Of a DNA stretch of 43,993 bases, positions 7,779 to 17,046 are shown one piece after another. The stretch's first letter is position 1, and each line of letters starts with the position of its first letter. This DNA comes from Sulfurovum sp. (GTDB lineage: Bacteria > Campylobacterota > Campylobacteria > Campylobacterales > Sulfurovaceae), in the NCBI GenBank assembly GCA_027062365.1, contig JAMOTK010000028.1:1-43993 (forward strand), read 5' to 3'. The notes under the pieces are model-generated. The model was not told the origin of the DNA. It made no database searches and worked only from the letters and a program-made list of their open reading frames with translations. A program made the translations under genes and the position numbers.

Positions 7779-8067
7779 AATTGAAATGTTATTTGCCTTT
7801 GCTTTGTTTGGGGTAGGTTTATATGGTGTGACTTCGGGTAGAGATTTTTTACGGATTCTTTTTTCGCTAGAAATGTTACTCAATGCTGTCATTATGATGT
7901 TGGCAATCACGGCACATTATCTAGGCATGACACAAAATATCACGATGGCATACATGGTCATCGTATTAGCCACGTTAGAAGCAGGGGTAGGGATACTCAT
8001 CTTTGCGTTAGCTCATAAAGTCAGTAAGATGGTGATTCCAGATGACTATACACAGGAGGTCATATAA
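7771..8067 (+). CDS. nuoK: Complex I subunit K (NuoK)
   Basis: This 98-aa subunit has three transmembrane helices and the two conserved membrane glutamates of the proton path, in SLEMLLNAV and LATLEAGVGI. The start at 7771 is preferred over an upstream in-frame ATG at 7744 because AAGGAG lies at ideal spacing before it, within the nuoJ 3' end. The stop overlaps the nuoL start (TAATG). Confidence 0.9.
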   Translation: MFEIEMLFAFALFGVGLYGVTSGRDFLRILFSLEMLLNAVIMMLAITAHYLGMTQNITMAYMVIVLATLEAGVGILIFALAHKVSKMVIPDDYTQEVI

Positions 8068-9911
8068 TGGTAGCGTCTTTACTTCTTTTACCACTTTTGG
8101 GTGCTATATTGGCATATCTTTTAGGCTTACAAAACAAAAAACTGGCTTTTTGGGTGGCAGAAATTACAGGAATCTTACTTTTTATGATTTCACTTATCTT
8201 AATGATAAATTACACTGAACCCATTGATATACCTATGACATGGTTTGAATTTGGTGCTATCTCTATCCCCTTTGGTATTTATATCGACCAACTCTCTTTA
8301 GTAATGTTGCTCATCGCTACAGGATTGGGGTTTTTGGATATTCATTTTGCCCATGATTATATGTCTGATGACCCACATCAACCACGTTATTATGCCAAGG
8401 TTCTTTTCTTTATAGGAGGGATGATATTACTGGTCTCTGCTAAAGATATGATTTCTCTTTTTGTAGGATGGGAATTTATGGGATTGGCTAGTTATCTGCT
8501 TATCTCTTTTTGGCATGAACAAAAAGCACCTGCTGATGCAGGTGTTTCAGCATTTTTATTTACTAGATTTGGGGATATTTTTCTTTTTGCTGCGATTGGA
8601 TTGCTCTTTTACTTTTCTGGTACACTTGATCTCATGCAAATCAATGCCATGGCAAACAGTGGTACGCTTGATAAGGATACTATGTTTCTCATTGCTATCT
8701 TTATCTTTATCGCTGCCATTGGTAAATCAGGGCAATTCCCACTCTTTCCTTGGTTAATGCGTGCAATGGAAGGGCCTACGACTGTCTCGGCATTGATACA
8801 TGGTGCAACTATGGTAAACTCTGGTATCTATATCGTAGCACGTCTTTTTGATTTTTATACCGTAGCAGGGGCATTGATAGTGGTAGCTTCCATTGGTGCG
8901 ATAAGTGCTTTTATAGGAGCAACAAGTGCCTTGGTACAGTCTGAACTCAAAAAGGTATTGGCATACTCAACTATGTCACATCTCTCTATTGCTTTTGTAG
9001 GATTGGGAGCAGGGTCACTCGTAGCAGGAATGACACACCTTGTCAATCATGCTGTGTTTAAAGCATTGCTGTTTTTGGGTGCAGGAGCTGTCATAATGTC
9101 GGTACATCATGTCAAAGATATGTGGCGTTTGGGTGGATTGAGCAAAAAGATGTTATGGATTTCTATTTTTATGGGGATGGCAGTACTTTCTTTGAGTGGT
9201 ATCCCTCCTTTTAGTGGTTTTTATTCTAAAGATGCCGTCATTGCTTCTGCAATAATAAATCCTGATACAACAGGGTTGATTGCTATCTTAGTGACCATTG
9301 CAGGATTACTTTCTATGGCATATATCGGCAGACTTTGGGTACTTACCTTTAGGGGAGAACCTAGAGATAAATCACTGTTTACACAGGTCAAAACACCCTC
9401 TACATTTTGGATTGTATTGCCTTTAGCCATCATGGCAGGAGTTACTCTCTTATTGGGCTTTGTTCAAACACCATTGGCTCAAATGCTAAGTGGGGAAACA
9501 AGCGTGAAAATGCATCATGTCGATGGCTTGGTTCTAGGTTTGATATTTGCTATGAGTATTTTGGCATTGCTTGTCTATTATTTTTATATAAGACGGCTTG
9601 ACCTTACAGCAAAGGTGAGCAAACACCCTTTGATGAAAGCCATACATTCTGTACTTTTTAATGGCTATTATGTAGAATATCTTATCTATTGGTTTATAGA
9701 GCATGTCATTATTCAAAGTATCGCAAAGACGATGCATTGGATAGACCAACACTTGATAGACGCAAGTATCAATGGCGTAGTGACACTTGCTAAAAAAGTG
9801 TCTAAAGTATTTGGATATACCTATAGTCAAAAAGTAGGAGACAATGCAAGTGCTATGGCTATTGGACTCTTCTTCTTACTCGTGGCTATGCTTTTAGGAG
9901 GTATCGTATGA
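8067..9911 (+). CDS. nuoL: Complex I subunit L (NuoL), antiporter-like
   Basis: The 614-aa product is the distal antiporter-like proton-pumping subunit. It shows the Glu-containing helix FVGWEFMGLASYLL, the Lys helix AIGKSGQFPLFPWLMRAMEGPTTVSALIHGATMV, and a long C-terminal extension that should form the lateral helix along the membrane arm (ending in YTYSQKVGDNASAMAIGLFF). Length and motif order are normal for NuoL. Pumping residues appear intact, so the complex is expected to conserve energy whatever its redox partners. It overlaps nuoM by four bases. Confidence 0.93.
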   Translation: MVASLLLLPLLGAILAYLLGLQNKKLAFWVAEITGILLFMISLILMINYTEPIDIPMTWFEFGAISIPFGIYIDQLSLVMLLIATGLGFLDIHFAHDYMSDDPHQPRYYAKVLFFIGGMILLVSAKDMISLFVGWEFMGLASYLLISFWHEQKAPADAGVSAFLFTRFGDIFLFAAIGLLFYFSGTLDLMQINAMANSGTLDKDTMFLIAIFIFIAAIGKSGQFPLFPWLMRAMEGPTTVSALIHGATMVNSGIYIVARLFDFYTVAGALIVVASIGAISAFIGATSALVQSELKKVLAYSTMSHLSIAFVGLGAGSLVAGMTHLVNHAVFKALLFLGAGAVIMSVHHVKDMWRLGGLSKKMLWISIFMGMAVLSLSGIPPFSGFYSKDAVIASAIINPDTTGLIAILVTIAGLLSMAYIGRLWVLTFRGEPRDKSLFTQVKTPSTFWIVLPLAIMAGVTLLLGFVQTPLAQMLSGETSVKMHHVDGLVLGLIFAMSILALLVYYFYIRRLDLTAKVSKHPLMKAIHSVLFNGYYVEYLIYWFIEHVIIQSIAKTMHWIDQHLIDASINGVVTLAKKVSKVFGYTYSQKVGDNASAMAIGLFFLLVAMLLGGIV

Positions 9912-11347
9912 ATCCCGTGTTAATGATTGTTGCACCCATTGTATTATCAGGAGTCCTAGCACTCTTCTTAAAAAAAGATACCCCAATTATCAAATATATA
10001 GCCTTAGGCTTTTTTAGCTTTATGCTTCTGTTTTCTATCAAGCTTCTCTCCTCTTTACCCAAGGTGGGCTATCTTGACTTAGCTAAGATGCTCACAGTAG
10101 AAAAGTGGGATTTTGTACTCTCCTTACAAGTAGACCATTTGTCTGTGATTATGCTTATCTTAACGTCTGTACTGTTGATACTCGTAACCCTTTCAAGTTG
10201 GACAATGAAAGGTTCTGTAGGGTATTTTTCTCTTTTAATCTTTTTTGCTGGCCCTATCTCTGGGGTCTTTATGAGTACCAATTTCCTTTGGTTCTTTATC
10301 TTTTGGGAATTGACACTTGTACCGATGTTTTTTCTTGTGGGTATATGGGGAGCTGAGGGGCGTATCTATGCGTCTATAAAGTTTTTCCTCTATACACATG
10401 TGGCATCTATGTTTATATTATTGGCATTTTTTCTTATCTACAAAGAGACAGGTACATTTGATATGACGTTAGTCAAAGAATCCATGTTGGCTTCACCTGT
10501 ACTGATATGGTGGTTACTTTTTATCGGTTTTGCTGTGAAGATGCCTATCTTTCCTTTTCATACATGGTTGCCTGATGCCCACGTACAAGCACCAGCACCT
10601 ATCTCTGTACTATTGGCAGGGGTACTACTCAAAATGGGTGCATACGCGATGATTCGTATGGTTGTCTTACTCCTACCACAACAGACAGAAGCCTTTTCAT
10701 GGGTCATACTCACTTTAGGGCTTATTACACTCTTTTATGCAGGGTTCATGGCACTGTATGAAACACATCTCAAAAAGATGGTAGCCTATAGTTCTATCTC
10801 TCACATGGGATTGGTAACGGTGGCTATTGGTACGGCGAGTTACGCAGGATTGAGTGCAGGAGTCTATGAAATGATAGGTCATGCCCTCATCATCTCTCCA
10901 CTTTTTTTGATTGCAGGATTTTTACATCAGCGTACAGGAAGTTGGTATATTAAAGATATGGGAGGTTTGATGCAAAAAGCACCCTATCTTTCTACTATTT
11001 TTGTCTTGGCAGGTTTGGCAGCATTGGGCTTACCTGCTACGATGGGATTTGTCGCAGAGCTAAGTATCCTCATCGCTTCGATAGAACGTTTTGGTATGGG
11101 CATGATACTCATTGCCTTAGGTTCTATGATTGGGGCAGGGTACATAATATGGACATTTAGACGTGTCATTTATGCCGAGCAGTCTACGTTGATAGAAAAA
11201 AGCGATTTTAAGATGCATCGCATTGAGTTTTTGGCACTCCTACTCTTTGCTTTGGGTATAGTGGTCTTTGGTCTTTTCCCATCGCTTTTATTTGATACGA
11301 TTAATACAGCCTTTGTGGCATTATCTACAGCAGGAGGTATCGGATGA
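9908..11347 (+). CDS. nuoM: Complex I subunit M (NuoM), antiporter-like
   Basis: This 479-aa antiporter-like subunit has about 14 transmembrane segments. The conserved Glu is in FIFWELTLVPMFFLVGIWG, and the Lys/His helices appear as FAVKMPIFPFHTWLPDAHVQAP and LLAGVLLKMGAYAMIR. These match ordinary NuoM closely, unlike the divergent NuoB/NuoD pair. It overlaps nuoL upstream and nuoN downstream by four bases each (ATGA). Confidence 0.93.
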   Translation: MNPVLMIVAPIVLSGVLALFLKKDTPIIKYIALGFFSFMLLFSIKLLSSLPKVGYLDLAKMLTVEKWDFVLSLQVDHLSVIMLILTSVLLILVTLSSWTMKGSVGYFSLLIFFAGPISGVFMSTNFLWFFIFWELTLVPMFFLVGIWGAEGRIYASIKFFLYTHVASMFILLAFFLIYKETGTFDMTLVKESMLASPVLIWWLLFIGFAVKMPIFPFHTWLPDAHVQAPAPISVLLAGVLLKMGAYAMIRMVVLLLPQQTEAFSWVILTLGLITLFYAGFMALYETHLKKMVAYSSISHMGLVTVAIGTASYAGLSAGVYEMIGHALIISPLFLIAGFLHQRTGSWYIKDMGGLMQKAPYLSTIFVLAGLAALGLPATMGFVAELSILIASIERFGMGMILIALGSMIGAGYIIWTFRRVIYAEQSTLIEKSDFKMHRIEFLALLLFALGIVVFGLFPSLLFDTINTAFVALSTAGGIG

Positions 11348-12681
11348 TAAGTGCTTTTTCTATTTTATTTGCTTCGGCATTGCTTAGTTTATTGTTCCAT
11401 AGAACGATTTGGTTAAAACCTTTTACACTCATAGCGTTAGTCATAGGTATGTGTCTTAGTGGCACAGCGATTGGGATAAGTGGGTTTGAAACATCTCAAG
11501 CCACAAGCCTTTTTGAGTTTATCTTACAGTGGGTACTTTTTGCTCTAGTTTTGCATGATAAAAATGAGACAAGCATCACACAAATACTCTTTATCGGGGC
11601 AGCTTCTATTGCTCTACTTCAAAGTAGTACCCTCATAAGCTTTGTCATCTCTTTTGAAGCTTTAAGTATTATCTCTATGGTTTTGGTGAGTCAGATTAGA
11701 ACGCCAGACCAAGCAGAGGGGGCTATCAAAATGTTTATCGCAGGGGCTATCTCTACAGGGATACTTTTGTTAGGTACAGCATTTTATCTCATGGGTGGTG
11801 GCATGTTAGATAAAGCCATAGATATTCATGCTGATGGTTTTGCTTCGATGGGTATCGTTATCATGTTGTTTGGTGTTTTTTATAAGCTTACGATAGTACC
11901 GATGCACGGTTGGGCTATGGATACTTATACTTTGATACGTCACTCTCATGCAGGACTGTTGACAGGGGTAGCCAAAACGGTGGTAGCCGTGGCTACTTTC
12001 AAGATATTTTCAGGATTCTTAGCCGTACAGATAGAGATGGGTATTTTGTTACTAGCATTTCTTTCTGTGCTTACGATGACGTTGGGTAACTTCTTGGCAC
12101 TCTTTCAAACACAAATATCTCGTATTCTTGCCTACTCTTCTATCGCACACGCAGGGTATATCCTACTTGCTTTTGTAGGGGTCAAAAGTAGCTATGCTTC
12201 TACAGGATTACTCTATATGGCGATTGCATATATCTTTATGCAAACGGCAGTTTTTTTATTGTTAGATACGTTGGCACACAGATACAATATCAAATCCCTA
12301 GATGACCTCAATGGATTGGGTAAAGCCAATAGGGTTTTGGCATTTTTCTTTACGGTGCAACTTTTCTCTTTGGCAGGGATACCCCTCTTAGCAGGATTTT
12401 TAGCCAAAGCAGTGGTCTTTTATGCCGTGGTAGATGCTGGGTTATGGTATATCGTATTGATTGCCTTACTCAATTCTGCTCTTTCTGTAGGGTATTATGC
12501 GTGGATAATTAAACATATCTATTTTGATAAACCTAGCACTCTATTTGCACAAGAGCAAACAGATAAACATAAAACAGGTAAATATGCAAATGAAAAGCTT
12601 AGTATACTATCTCAGAGCATGTTACTTCTAGGTACAGTGTTCTTTGGTATCTTTGCTTCGCTTGTCTTTTCTGTTATTTAA
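11344..12681 (+). CDS. nuoN: Complex I subunit N (NuoN), antiporter-like
   Basis: This 445-aa antiporter-like subunit lies next to NuoK in the membrane arm. Family features are SFVISFEALSIISMVLVSQI, the helix FGVFYKLTIVPMHGWAMDTYTLI with its Lys, and ILAYSSIAHAGYILLAFVG. It is somewhat shorter than E. coli NuoN, mainly at the N-terminus, as in other Campylobacterota. It is the last complex I gene of the operon; no nuoE, nuoF or nuoG follows. Confidence 0.9.
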   Translation: MISAFSILFASALLSLLFHRTIWLKPFTLIALVIGMCLSGTAIGISGFETSQATSLFEFILQWVLFALVLHDKNETSITQILFIGAASIALLQSSTLISFVISFEALSIISMVLVSQIRTPDQAEGAIKMFIAGAISTGILLLGTAFYLMGGGMLDKAIDIHADGFASMGIVIMLFGVFYKLTIVPMHGWAMDTYTLIRHSHAGLLTGVAKTVVAVATFKIFSGFLAVQIEMGILLLAFLSVLTMTLGNFLALFQTQISRILAYSSIAHAGYILLAFVGVKSSYASTGLLYMAIAYIFMQTAVFLLLDTLAHRYNIKSLDDLNGLGKANRVLAFFFTVQLFSLAGIPLLAGFLAKAVVFYAVVDAGLWYIVLIALLNSALSVGYYAWIIKHIYFDKPSTLFAQEQTDKHKTGKYANEKLSILSQSMLLLGTVFFGIFASLVFSVI

Positions 12682-12695
12682 GTCAAAGGAACAGT

Positions 12696-13505
12696 ATGCA
12701 AATAGTCACAGAAGCTTTGCTTGATTTGGGTGTAGATAGTGATAAAGAAATCAATAAATCTCAATTGCTTTTACTTGATATGAAGGCAGAGCAGACAGAG
12801 CATTGGAGAGAGGAAGCCTTGGGCAAATCGCTCTCCGATGCACGTGTAGAGCTTTTTGTTTTGCTCAATGGTATGGATGACGTGAGCTTACAAGAGAAAG
12901 TCATTGCCAACTATAAAGCCTTACAAAAATTTAGAAAAAAACCACAACCAAAAGCAAAACCAAAACCTATTATAGCACCTTCAATCCATGCTAAAGTCAC
13001 TCTTTATTGTGATGGTGGATGTACGCCAAATCCTGGTAAAGCAGGTTCTGGTGTGGCACTCTATCGAGATGAGTGTTTAGAATCGCTTTGGTATGGACTC
13101 TATGAGCCAATGGGTACGAACAATACAGCAGAATTGGGCGCATTGTATCAGTCTTTGCTTCTTGCCCAAGAAGAAATCCAACAGGGCAATAGTGTTGAGA
13201 TTAAATGTGATTCGATGTATTCTATCAATTGTATCAAAACATGGGCTATCTCATGGGAGAAAAAGGGATGGACAAAAAAGGGTGGAGAGATTAAAAATCT
13301 GGACATTATCAAACAAGCTTACGCTCTATATACCCGTATCAAAAAAGAGGTAAATCTCTCTCATATCAAAGCACATGCAGGATTTGAAGGCAATGAATTG
13401 GCAGACAGGATGACGATGTATGCTATTGCACAACAGTCTAAGGCATTTGTATGTTATGACAAAGAGATAGATGTTTTGACTATTTTGGCTATGAGAGCAG
13501 GATAG
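12696..13505 (+). CDS. rnhA: RNase H-type protein with N-terminal extension
   Basis: This 269-aa protein has a C-terminal RNase HI domain (about 99-260) that cleaves the RNA strand of RNA:DNA hybrids. The catalytic carboxylates are visible as Asp106 (LYCDGGCTPNPG), Glu146 (NTAELGAL), Asp172 (KCDSMYSI) and Asp237 (GNELADRM), with His227 in AHAGFEGN. The first 95 residues are an extra helical domain ending in a Lys/Pro linker (KKPQPKAKPK); it resembles no domain I can name. The gene follows nuoN by 14 bases and may be co-transcribed as a passenger. A second, shorter RNase HI elsewhere in the genome is possible, so the gene symbol is tentative. Confidence 0.82.
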   Translation: MQIVTEALLDLGVDSDKEINKSQLLLLDMKAEQTEHWREEALGKSLSDARVELFVLLNGMDDVSLQEKVIANYKALQKFRKKPQPKAKPKPIIAPSIHAKVTLYCDGGCTPNPGKAGSGVALYRDECLESLWYGLYEPMGTNNTAELGALYQSLLLAQEEIQQGNSVEIKCDSMYSINCIKTWAISWEKKGWTKKGGEIKNLDIIKQAYALYTRIKKEVNLSHIKAHAGFEGNELADRMTMYAIAQQSKAFVCYDKEIDVLTILAMRAG

Positions 13506-13576
13506 CGTCATCAGTATTTTGGTATATTTTGGTCATAATGTCACTTCACACTAAATAATCATAAAAGGCAATAGTA

Positions 13577-14959
13577 ATGTTAGAGAGTATTCATAATATA
13601 GACGTAAAAGCAGAGATAGCAAAACTAAAGAATCTAAATTGTGCAGAGGATGATGTATTTTTTCAAGCGATGGAAGAGGTACTTTTGTCTATTTTACCAC
13701 TTTTTGAATCAGATGAATTTTATACAAAAATGAAGAGTCATTCTATTTTAAAACGATTGGTTACACCAGATAGAATTATTAAGTTTAAAGTCACATGGTT
13801 TGATGACAATCAAAATGTACAAGTCAATATGGGCTATAGAGTACAGTTTAATAATTCACTCGGACCCTACAAAGGTGGGCTACGTTTTCATCCAACTGTA
13901 AATGAAGGGATTTTAAAATTTTTAGGATTTGAACAAATTTTAAAAAATGCACTGACTGGTTTGCCTATTGGTGGAGGGAAGGGAGGTAGTAACTTTGACC
14001 CTAGAGGTAAAAGTGATTTTGAAATTATGAAATTTTGTACAGCTTTCATGAAAGAACTCTCTAAGTATATCGGTCCACGTATTGATGTCCCTGCTGGTGA
14101 TATTGGGGTAGGTGGACGTGAGATTGGGTATCTTTTTTCAGAGTATAAAAAGATGACTTCTTCTTTTGAGGGTGTATTGACGGGTAAACCCTCTTTCTTT
14201 GGAGGTTCTGTGATGAGACCAGAGGCTACAGGCTATGGGGTCATTTACTTTACACGTAGAATGCTAGAACTCGAAGGGAAAGAATCATTAGAAGGCAAGA
14301 TTTGTACCGTGAGTGGAGCAGGTAATGTAGCACTTCATGCCATCGAAAAATTACAACAGCTTGGTGCTATCCCTGTGACGTGTAGTGATTCAAGAGGTAC
14401 AATCTATGATGCAAGAGGGGTGGATTTACCTCTATTAAAAGAATTAAAACTTCAAAAACGTGTCTCTTTAGAAGTCTATAAAGAAGAACATCCTGAAGCA
14501 GAGTATATCCCTGTATCACAGTATCCTAAAGAGGGACATGCTGTATGGACTATTCCTTGTTACGCAGCCTTCCCTTGTGCTACACAAAATGAGCTTACAC
14601 TCTTAGATGCCAATACGCTGATTGACAATGGCTGTCACAGTGTCAGTGAAGGGGCAAATATGCCTTCTACAGCAGAGGCTGTACATACCATGCTTAAAAG
14701 TGATATGTGTCTAGCCCCTGCCAAAGCAGCCAACGCAGGAGGTGTGGCTACAAGCTCTTTTGAGATGAGCCAAAATGCTTCTATGTCCAAATGGACACGT
14801 GATGAAGTGGATGCCAAATTAGAAGCTGTGATGATAGACATTTGTGAAAATGTTTCAGCCACAGCCAAAGAGTATGGTGTAGAGGGTAATTATGTAGATG
14901 GTGCAAATATTGCAGGATTTAAAAGAGTCTCAGAAGCAATGATGGCTGAGACAATATAA
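13577..14959 (+). CDS. gdhA: Glutamate dehydrogenase, GdhA type (likely NADP-specific)
   Basis: This 460-aa enzyme catalyses the reductive amination of 2-oxoglutarate to glutamate and so assimilates ammonium in the cytoplasm. The length and sequence fit the hexameric bacterial GdhA class (about 450 aa). Substrate-binding and catalytic stretches are PYKGGLRFHPTVNEGILKFL, LPIGGGKGGSNFDPRGKS with the catalytic lysines, and DVPAGDIGVGGREIGY. The Rossmann domain begins near ICTVSGAGNVA. NADP preference is inferred from class membership. It has its own upstream gap of 71 bases and a strong downstream hairpin, so it is probably monocistronic. Confidence 0.92.
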   Translation: MLESIHNIDVKAEIAKLKNLNCAEDDVFFQAMEEVLLSILPLFESDEFYTKMKSHSILKRLVTPDRIIKFKVTWFDDNQNVQVNMGYRVQFNNSLGPYKGGLRFHPTVNEGILKFLGFEQILKNALTGLPIGGGKGGSNFDPRGKSDFEIMKFCTAFMKELSKYIGPRIDVPAGDIGVGGREIGYLFSEYKKMTSSFEGVLTGKPSFFGGSVMRPEATGYGVIYFTRRMLELEGKESLEGKICTVSGAGNVALHAIEKLQQLGAIPVTCSDSRGTIYDARGVDLPLLKELKLQKRVSLEVYKEEHPEAEYIPVSQYPKEGHAVWTIPCYAAFPCATQNELTLLDANTLIDNGCHSVSEGANMPSTAEAVHTMLKSDMCLAPAKAANAGGVATSSFEMSQNASMSKWTRDEVDAKLEAVMIDICENVSATAKEYGVEGNYVDGANIAGFKRVSEAMMAETI

Positions 14960-14969
14960 TAAAAATAAA

Positions 14970-15003
14970 AATATGAAAGAAAAAATTATTTTTCTTTCAT
15001 ATT
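14970..15003 (+). terminator. Intrinsic terminator-like hairpin after gdhA
   Basis: A perfect 15-bp inverted repeat with a four-base loop (ATTA) starts ten bases after the gdhA stop. Arms are AATATGAAAGAAAAA and its complement. It is A+T-only except for two G-C pairs but has a T-rich 3' arm. Confidence 0.6.
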
Positions 15004-15189
15004 AAAATATATAAAAATCATTCACTTTTCGCAGTAAAATCAACAATTATTAACCACAATGATGCTTTATTAATGAAAATAGGGCTATTTTACTATAAAG
15101 TGTCCTGTTTTGATACAATTTGTTAATGATTCATTAATTAAAAATAAATAATATCATTTAATATCACTAAACTATAATTTAATCTATGC

Positions 15190-15195
15190 TATACT
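15190..15195 (+). promoter_or_regulatory. Extended -10 element of the outer-membrane protein gene
   Basis: TATACT preceded by TG at the extended -10 position lies 35 bases before the ATG of the beta-barrel gene. AAAAGGATTAAAA precedes that ATG as ribosome binding site. The 170 bases upstream are extremely A+T-rich, as is common at highly expressed porin promoters. Confidence 0.45.
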
Positions 15196-15229
15196 TCTCT
15201 TGTAATAAAAAACATAAAAAGGATTAAAA

Positions 15230-15889
15230 ATGAAAAAATTAAATCTTTCATTAGTAGCAGTTTTGGCTATGAGTACATTTGCAATCGCAGGTGGAGATAT
15301 CGCTCCTGTTGAACCAGCAATTGAAATTATTGAACAGCCTATGGTTGTTGCTGAAGTTGTTGTAGAAGATGACTCAGGTTTCTATCTTGGTTTAGGTTAT
15401 GGTTTCCTATCTGTTGATAGAGCTATCGATCAGTATGGTACGGACAATAATTATAAAGAAGGTACAGATGACTATGACCAAGTCATGATTCAAGCAGGAT
15501 ATAAAATCAATAAATATGTTGCAGTTGAAGCTAGATACTGGGCAGGATTAAGTGAAAACAGTTGGGCAACTATTTCTGATAATAGAATCCAATCAGTAGG
15601 AAATATTGATGCGTATGGTATCTATGCGAAGCCAATGTATCCATTGACACAAGACTTAGATGTCTATGCACTTCTTGGATATGCATCTGTTGATTATTCA
15701 ATCACAAATGATTATTCTGGTACATTAGATGGTTTCTCTTGGGGTCTAGGTGCATCGTATGAATTTGGGAATAGCGTTTCTGTATTTGCAGACTATACAG
15801 TACTTTACCAAGATACTACAGCAACACCTATCACAGACCTTGAAGACACAGTAGATGTTGTCACTGTCGGTGTAGGTTACAAATTTTAG
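15230..15889 (+). CDS. Outer-membrane beta-barrel protein (OmpA-like barrel/OMP_b-brl)
   Basis: This 219-aa protein has a signal peptide (MKKLNLSLVAVLAMSTFAIA, cleavage probably after the Ala of IAG) and then an acidic, Val/Glu-rich linker. From residue 50 there are alternating beta strands with aromatic ends, such as SGFYLGLGYGFLSVDR, YDQVMIQAGYKINKYVAVEA and FSWGLGASYEFGNSVSVF, ending in VDVVTVGVGYKF. The terminal Phe is the usual outer-membrane insertion signal. Eight strands fit the small OmpA/OmpW-like barrel class. There is no OmpA peptidoglycan-binding domain. The function, a structural or pore-forming role, is not determined by the sequence. The gene is isolated by hairpins on both sides. 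Confidence 0.82.
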   Translation: MKKLNLSLVAVLAMSTFAIAGGDIAPVEPAIEIIEQPMVVAEVVVEDDSGFYLGLGYGFLSVDRAIDQYGTDNNYKEGTDDYDQVMIQAGYKINKYVAVEARYWAGLSENSWATISDNRIQSVGNIDAYGIYAKPMYPLTQDLDVYALLGYASVDYSITNDYSGTLDGFSWGLGASYEFGNSVSVFADYTVLYQDTTATPITDLEDTVDVVTVGVGYKF

Positions 15890-15897
15890 TTATCTTT

Positions 15898-15924
15898 CTA
15901 CTAAGCCACTTGGCTTGGTAGTAG
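15898..15924. terminator. Bidirectional terminator between the OMP gene and truD
   Basis: An imperfect inverted repeat (CTACTAAGCC ... GGCTTGGTAGTAG, with a three-base bulge) lies between the convergent stops at 15889 and 15928. Pyrimidine- and T-rich flanks on both sides fit a terminator used by both genes. Confidence 0.55.
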
Positions 15925-15927
15925 ACT

Positions 15928-17022
15928 TTACACTTTTTCTTTTAACGAAAACTTTCCAATCTCTTCCAAAAATGTCGTAGCATAAGAACCTTTGGGTAAA
16001 TAAAAATCAACCGTTAGCTTTTTACTGTCAGGATTGTACTTAGTTTCTACCTCTTTTGGCCATATCCATGCAAACCTTCTATCCCCTTTGAGTGCATTGA
16101 GTTCTGTATCATCATAAGGCTCTTCCAAATAATAGGCATCACTAGCAGAGCGGTCTACTTTTGCACCACAAAGAAGACCTGTAGGGCTTATCTTTTGTTG
16201 CTCAAACAATGCAGAAGAAAATGTCATATCTTTGACATACTTCATTTTCCCATACGGGTAAGGTGTGACAATATCCCCTAAAAAGAGTTTAAAAAACATT
16301 TTTTGTTTCGCCAATACGCTGATAAGTTTCAAAGGATACCCCAATTTTTTAGAAGCTTGTTCATGGGTATTGGAGGCAATAATCGTAGAGAGTTTGACCC
16401 TTTCTCCTAGCCATTTGTTATACAGATGGCTTTGGTAGGCAGCGACCAAAAGCTTTTCTTTGCTTCCTTTGAGTCTTTTGCCAGAGTGGGCTATCTCTTT
16501 GCCTTGCATATAAGAACGGCTATCTTCTCCGAAGCGTTGGTAGCCATAATAGTTAGGGATACCCTCTTTTTGCATTTTTTTGGCAGTAGTATTAAAAAAT
16601 TTGGCATCTTTTTCTTCGATATTATGTAAGACAATCGAAAATTTATTGCCTTTTAAATGACCTACTTTAATAGGAGATTTATGGTACGTACGTTCAAGTA
16701 TCTGTACACGTTCTGTAGTGAGGTTCTTATTGAGTAATCTTTCTGCATTTTTGGGTATAGAAAAGTACTGAATAGTCGTGGCACTCTTGTCTTTGAGTCC
16801 TGCGTATCCTATATCTCGTTCAGATAATTCGGTGGCTTTTGCCAAAACAGAGATAAGTTTCCATGTACTCATATCTTGCTTTTGTACCTTAAGTATAAGA
16901 TAATTACCACTATGACTAAAAGGATACATAGGTATCTCTTCTACAAAAAAACGTTCGATGGTTTGTCGGAAGTTAAAGGGAATAGGGCTGTGATTATAGG
17001 CGTAAATTTTTATATGATTCAT
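15928..17022 (-). CDS. truD: tRNA pseudouridine(13) synthase TruD
   Basis: TruD isomerises U13 of tRNA(Glu) to pseudouridine. The 364-aa product has the family catalytic motif GLKDKSATT with the nucleophilic Asp78, the conserved N-terminal IERFFVEEIPMYPFS, and the central GNKFSIVLHNI and YGYQRFGEDSR motifs, all in the normal order and length. The TauE-like gene ends 24 bases upstream on the same strand, so both may share a transcript. A TATAAT (complement of 17028-17033) ends five bases before the ATG, and no Shine-Dalgarno is seen, so a leaderless start is possible. Confidence 0.93.
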   Translation of the reverse strand: MNHIKIYAYNHSPIPFNFRQTIERFFVEEIPMYPFSHSGNYLILKVQKQDMSTWKLISVLAKATELSERDIGYAGLKDKSATTIQYFSIPKNAERLLNKNLTTERVQILERTYHKSPIKVGHLKGNKFSIVLHNIEEKDAKFFNTTAKKMQKEGIPNYYGYQRFGEDSRSYMQGKEIAHSGKRLKGSKEKLLVAAYQSHLYNKWLGERVKLSTIIASNTHEQASKKLGYPLKLISVLAKQKMFFKLFLGDIVTPYPYGKMKYVKDMTFSSALFEQQKISPTGLLCGAKVDRSASDAYYLEEPYDDTELNALKGDRRFAWIWPKEVETKYNPDSKKLTVDFYLPKGSYATTFLEEIGKFSLKEKV

Positions 17023-17046
17023 GCGACATTATAGCCAAACTTTATA

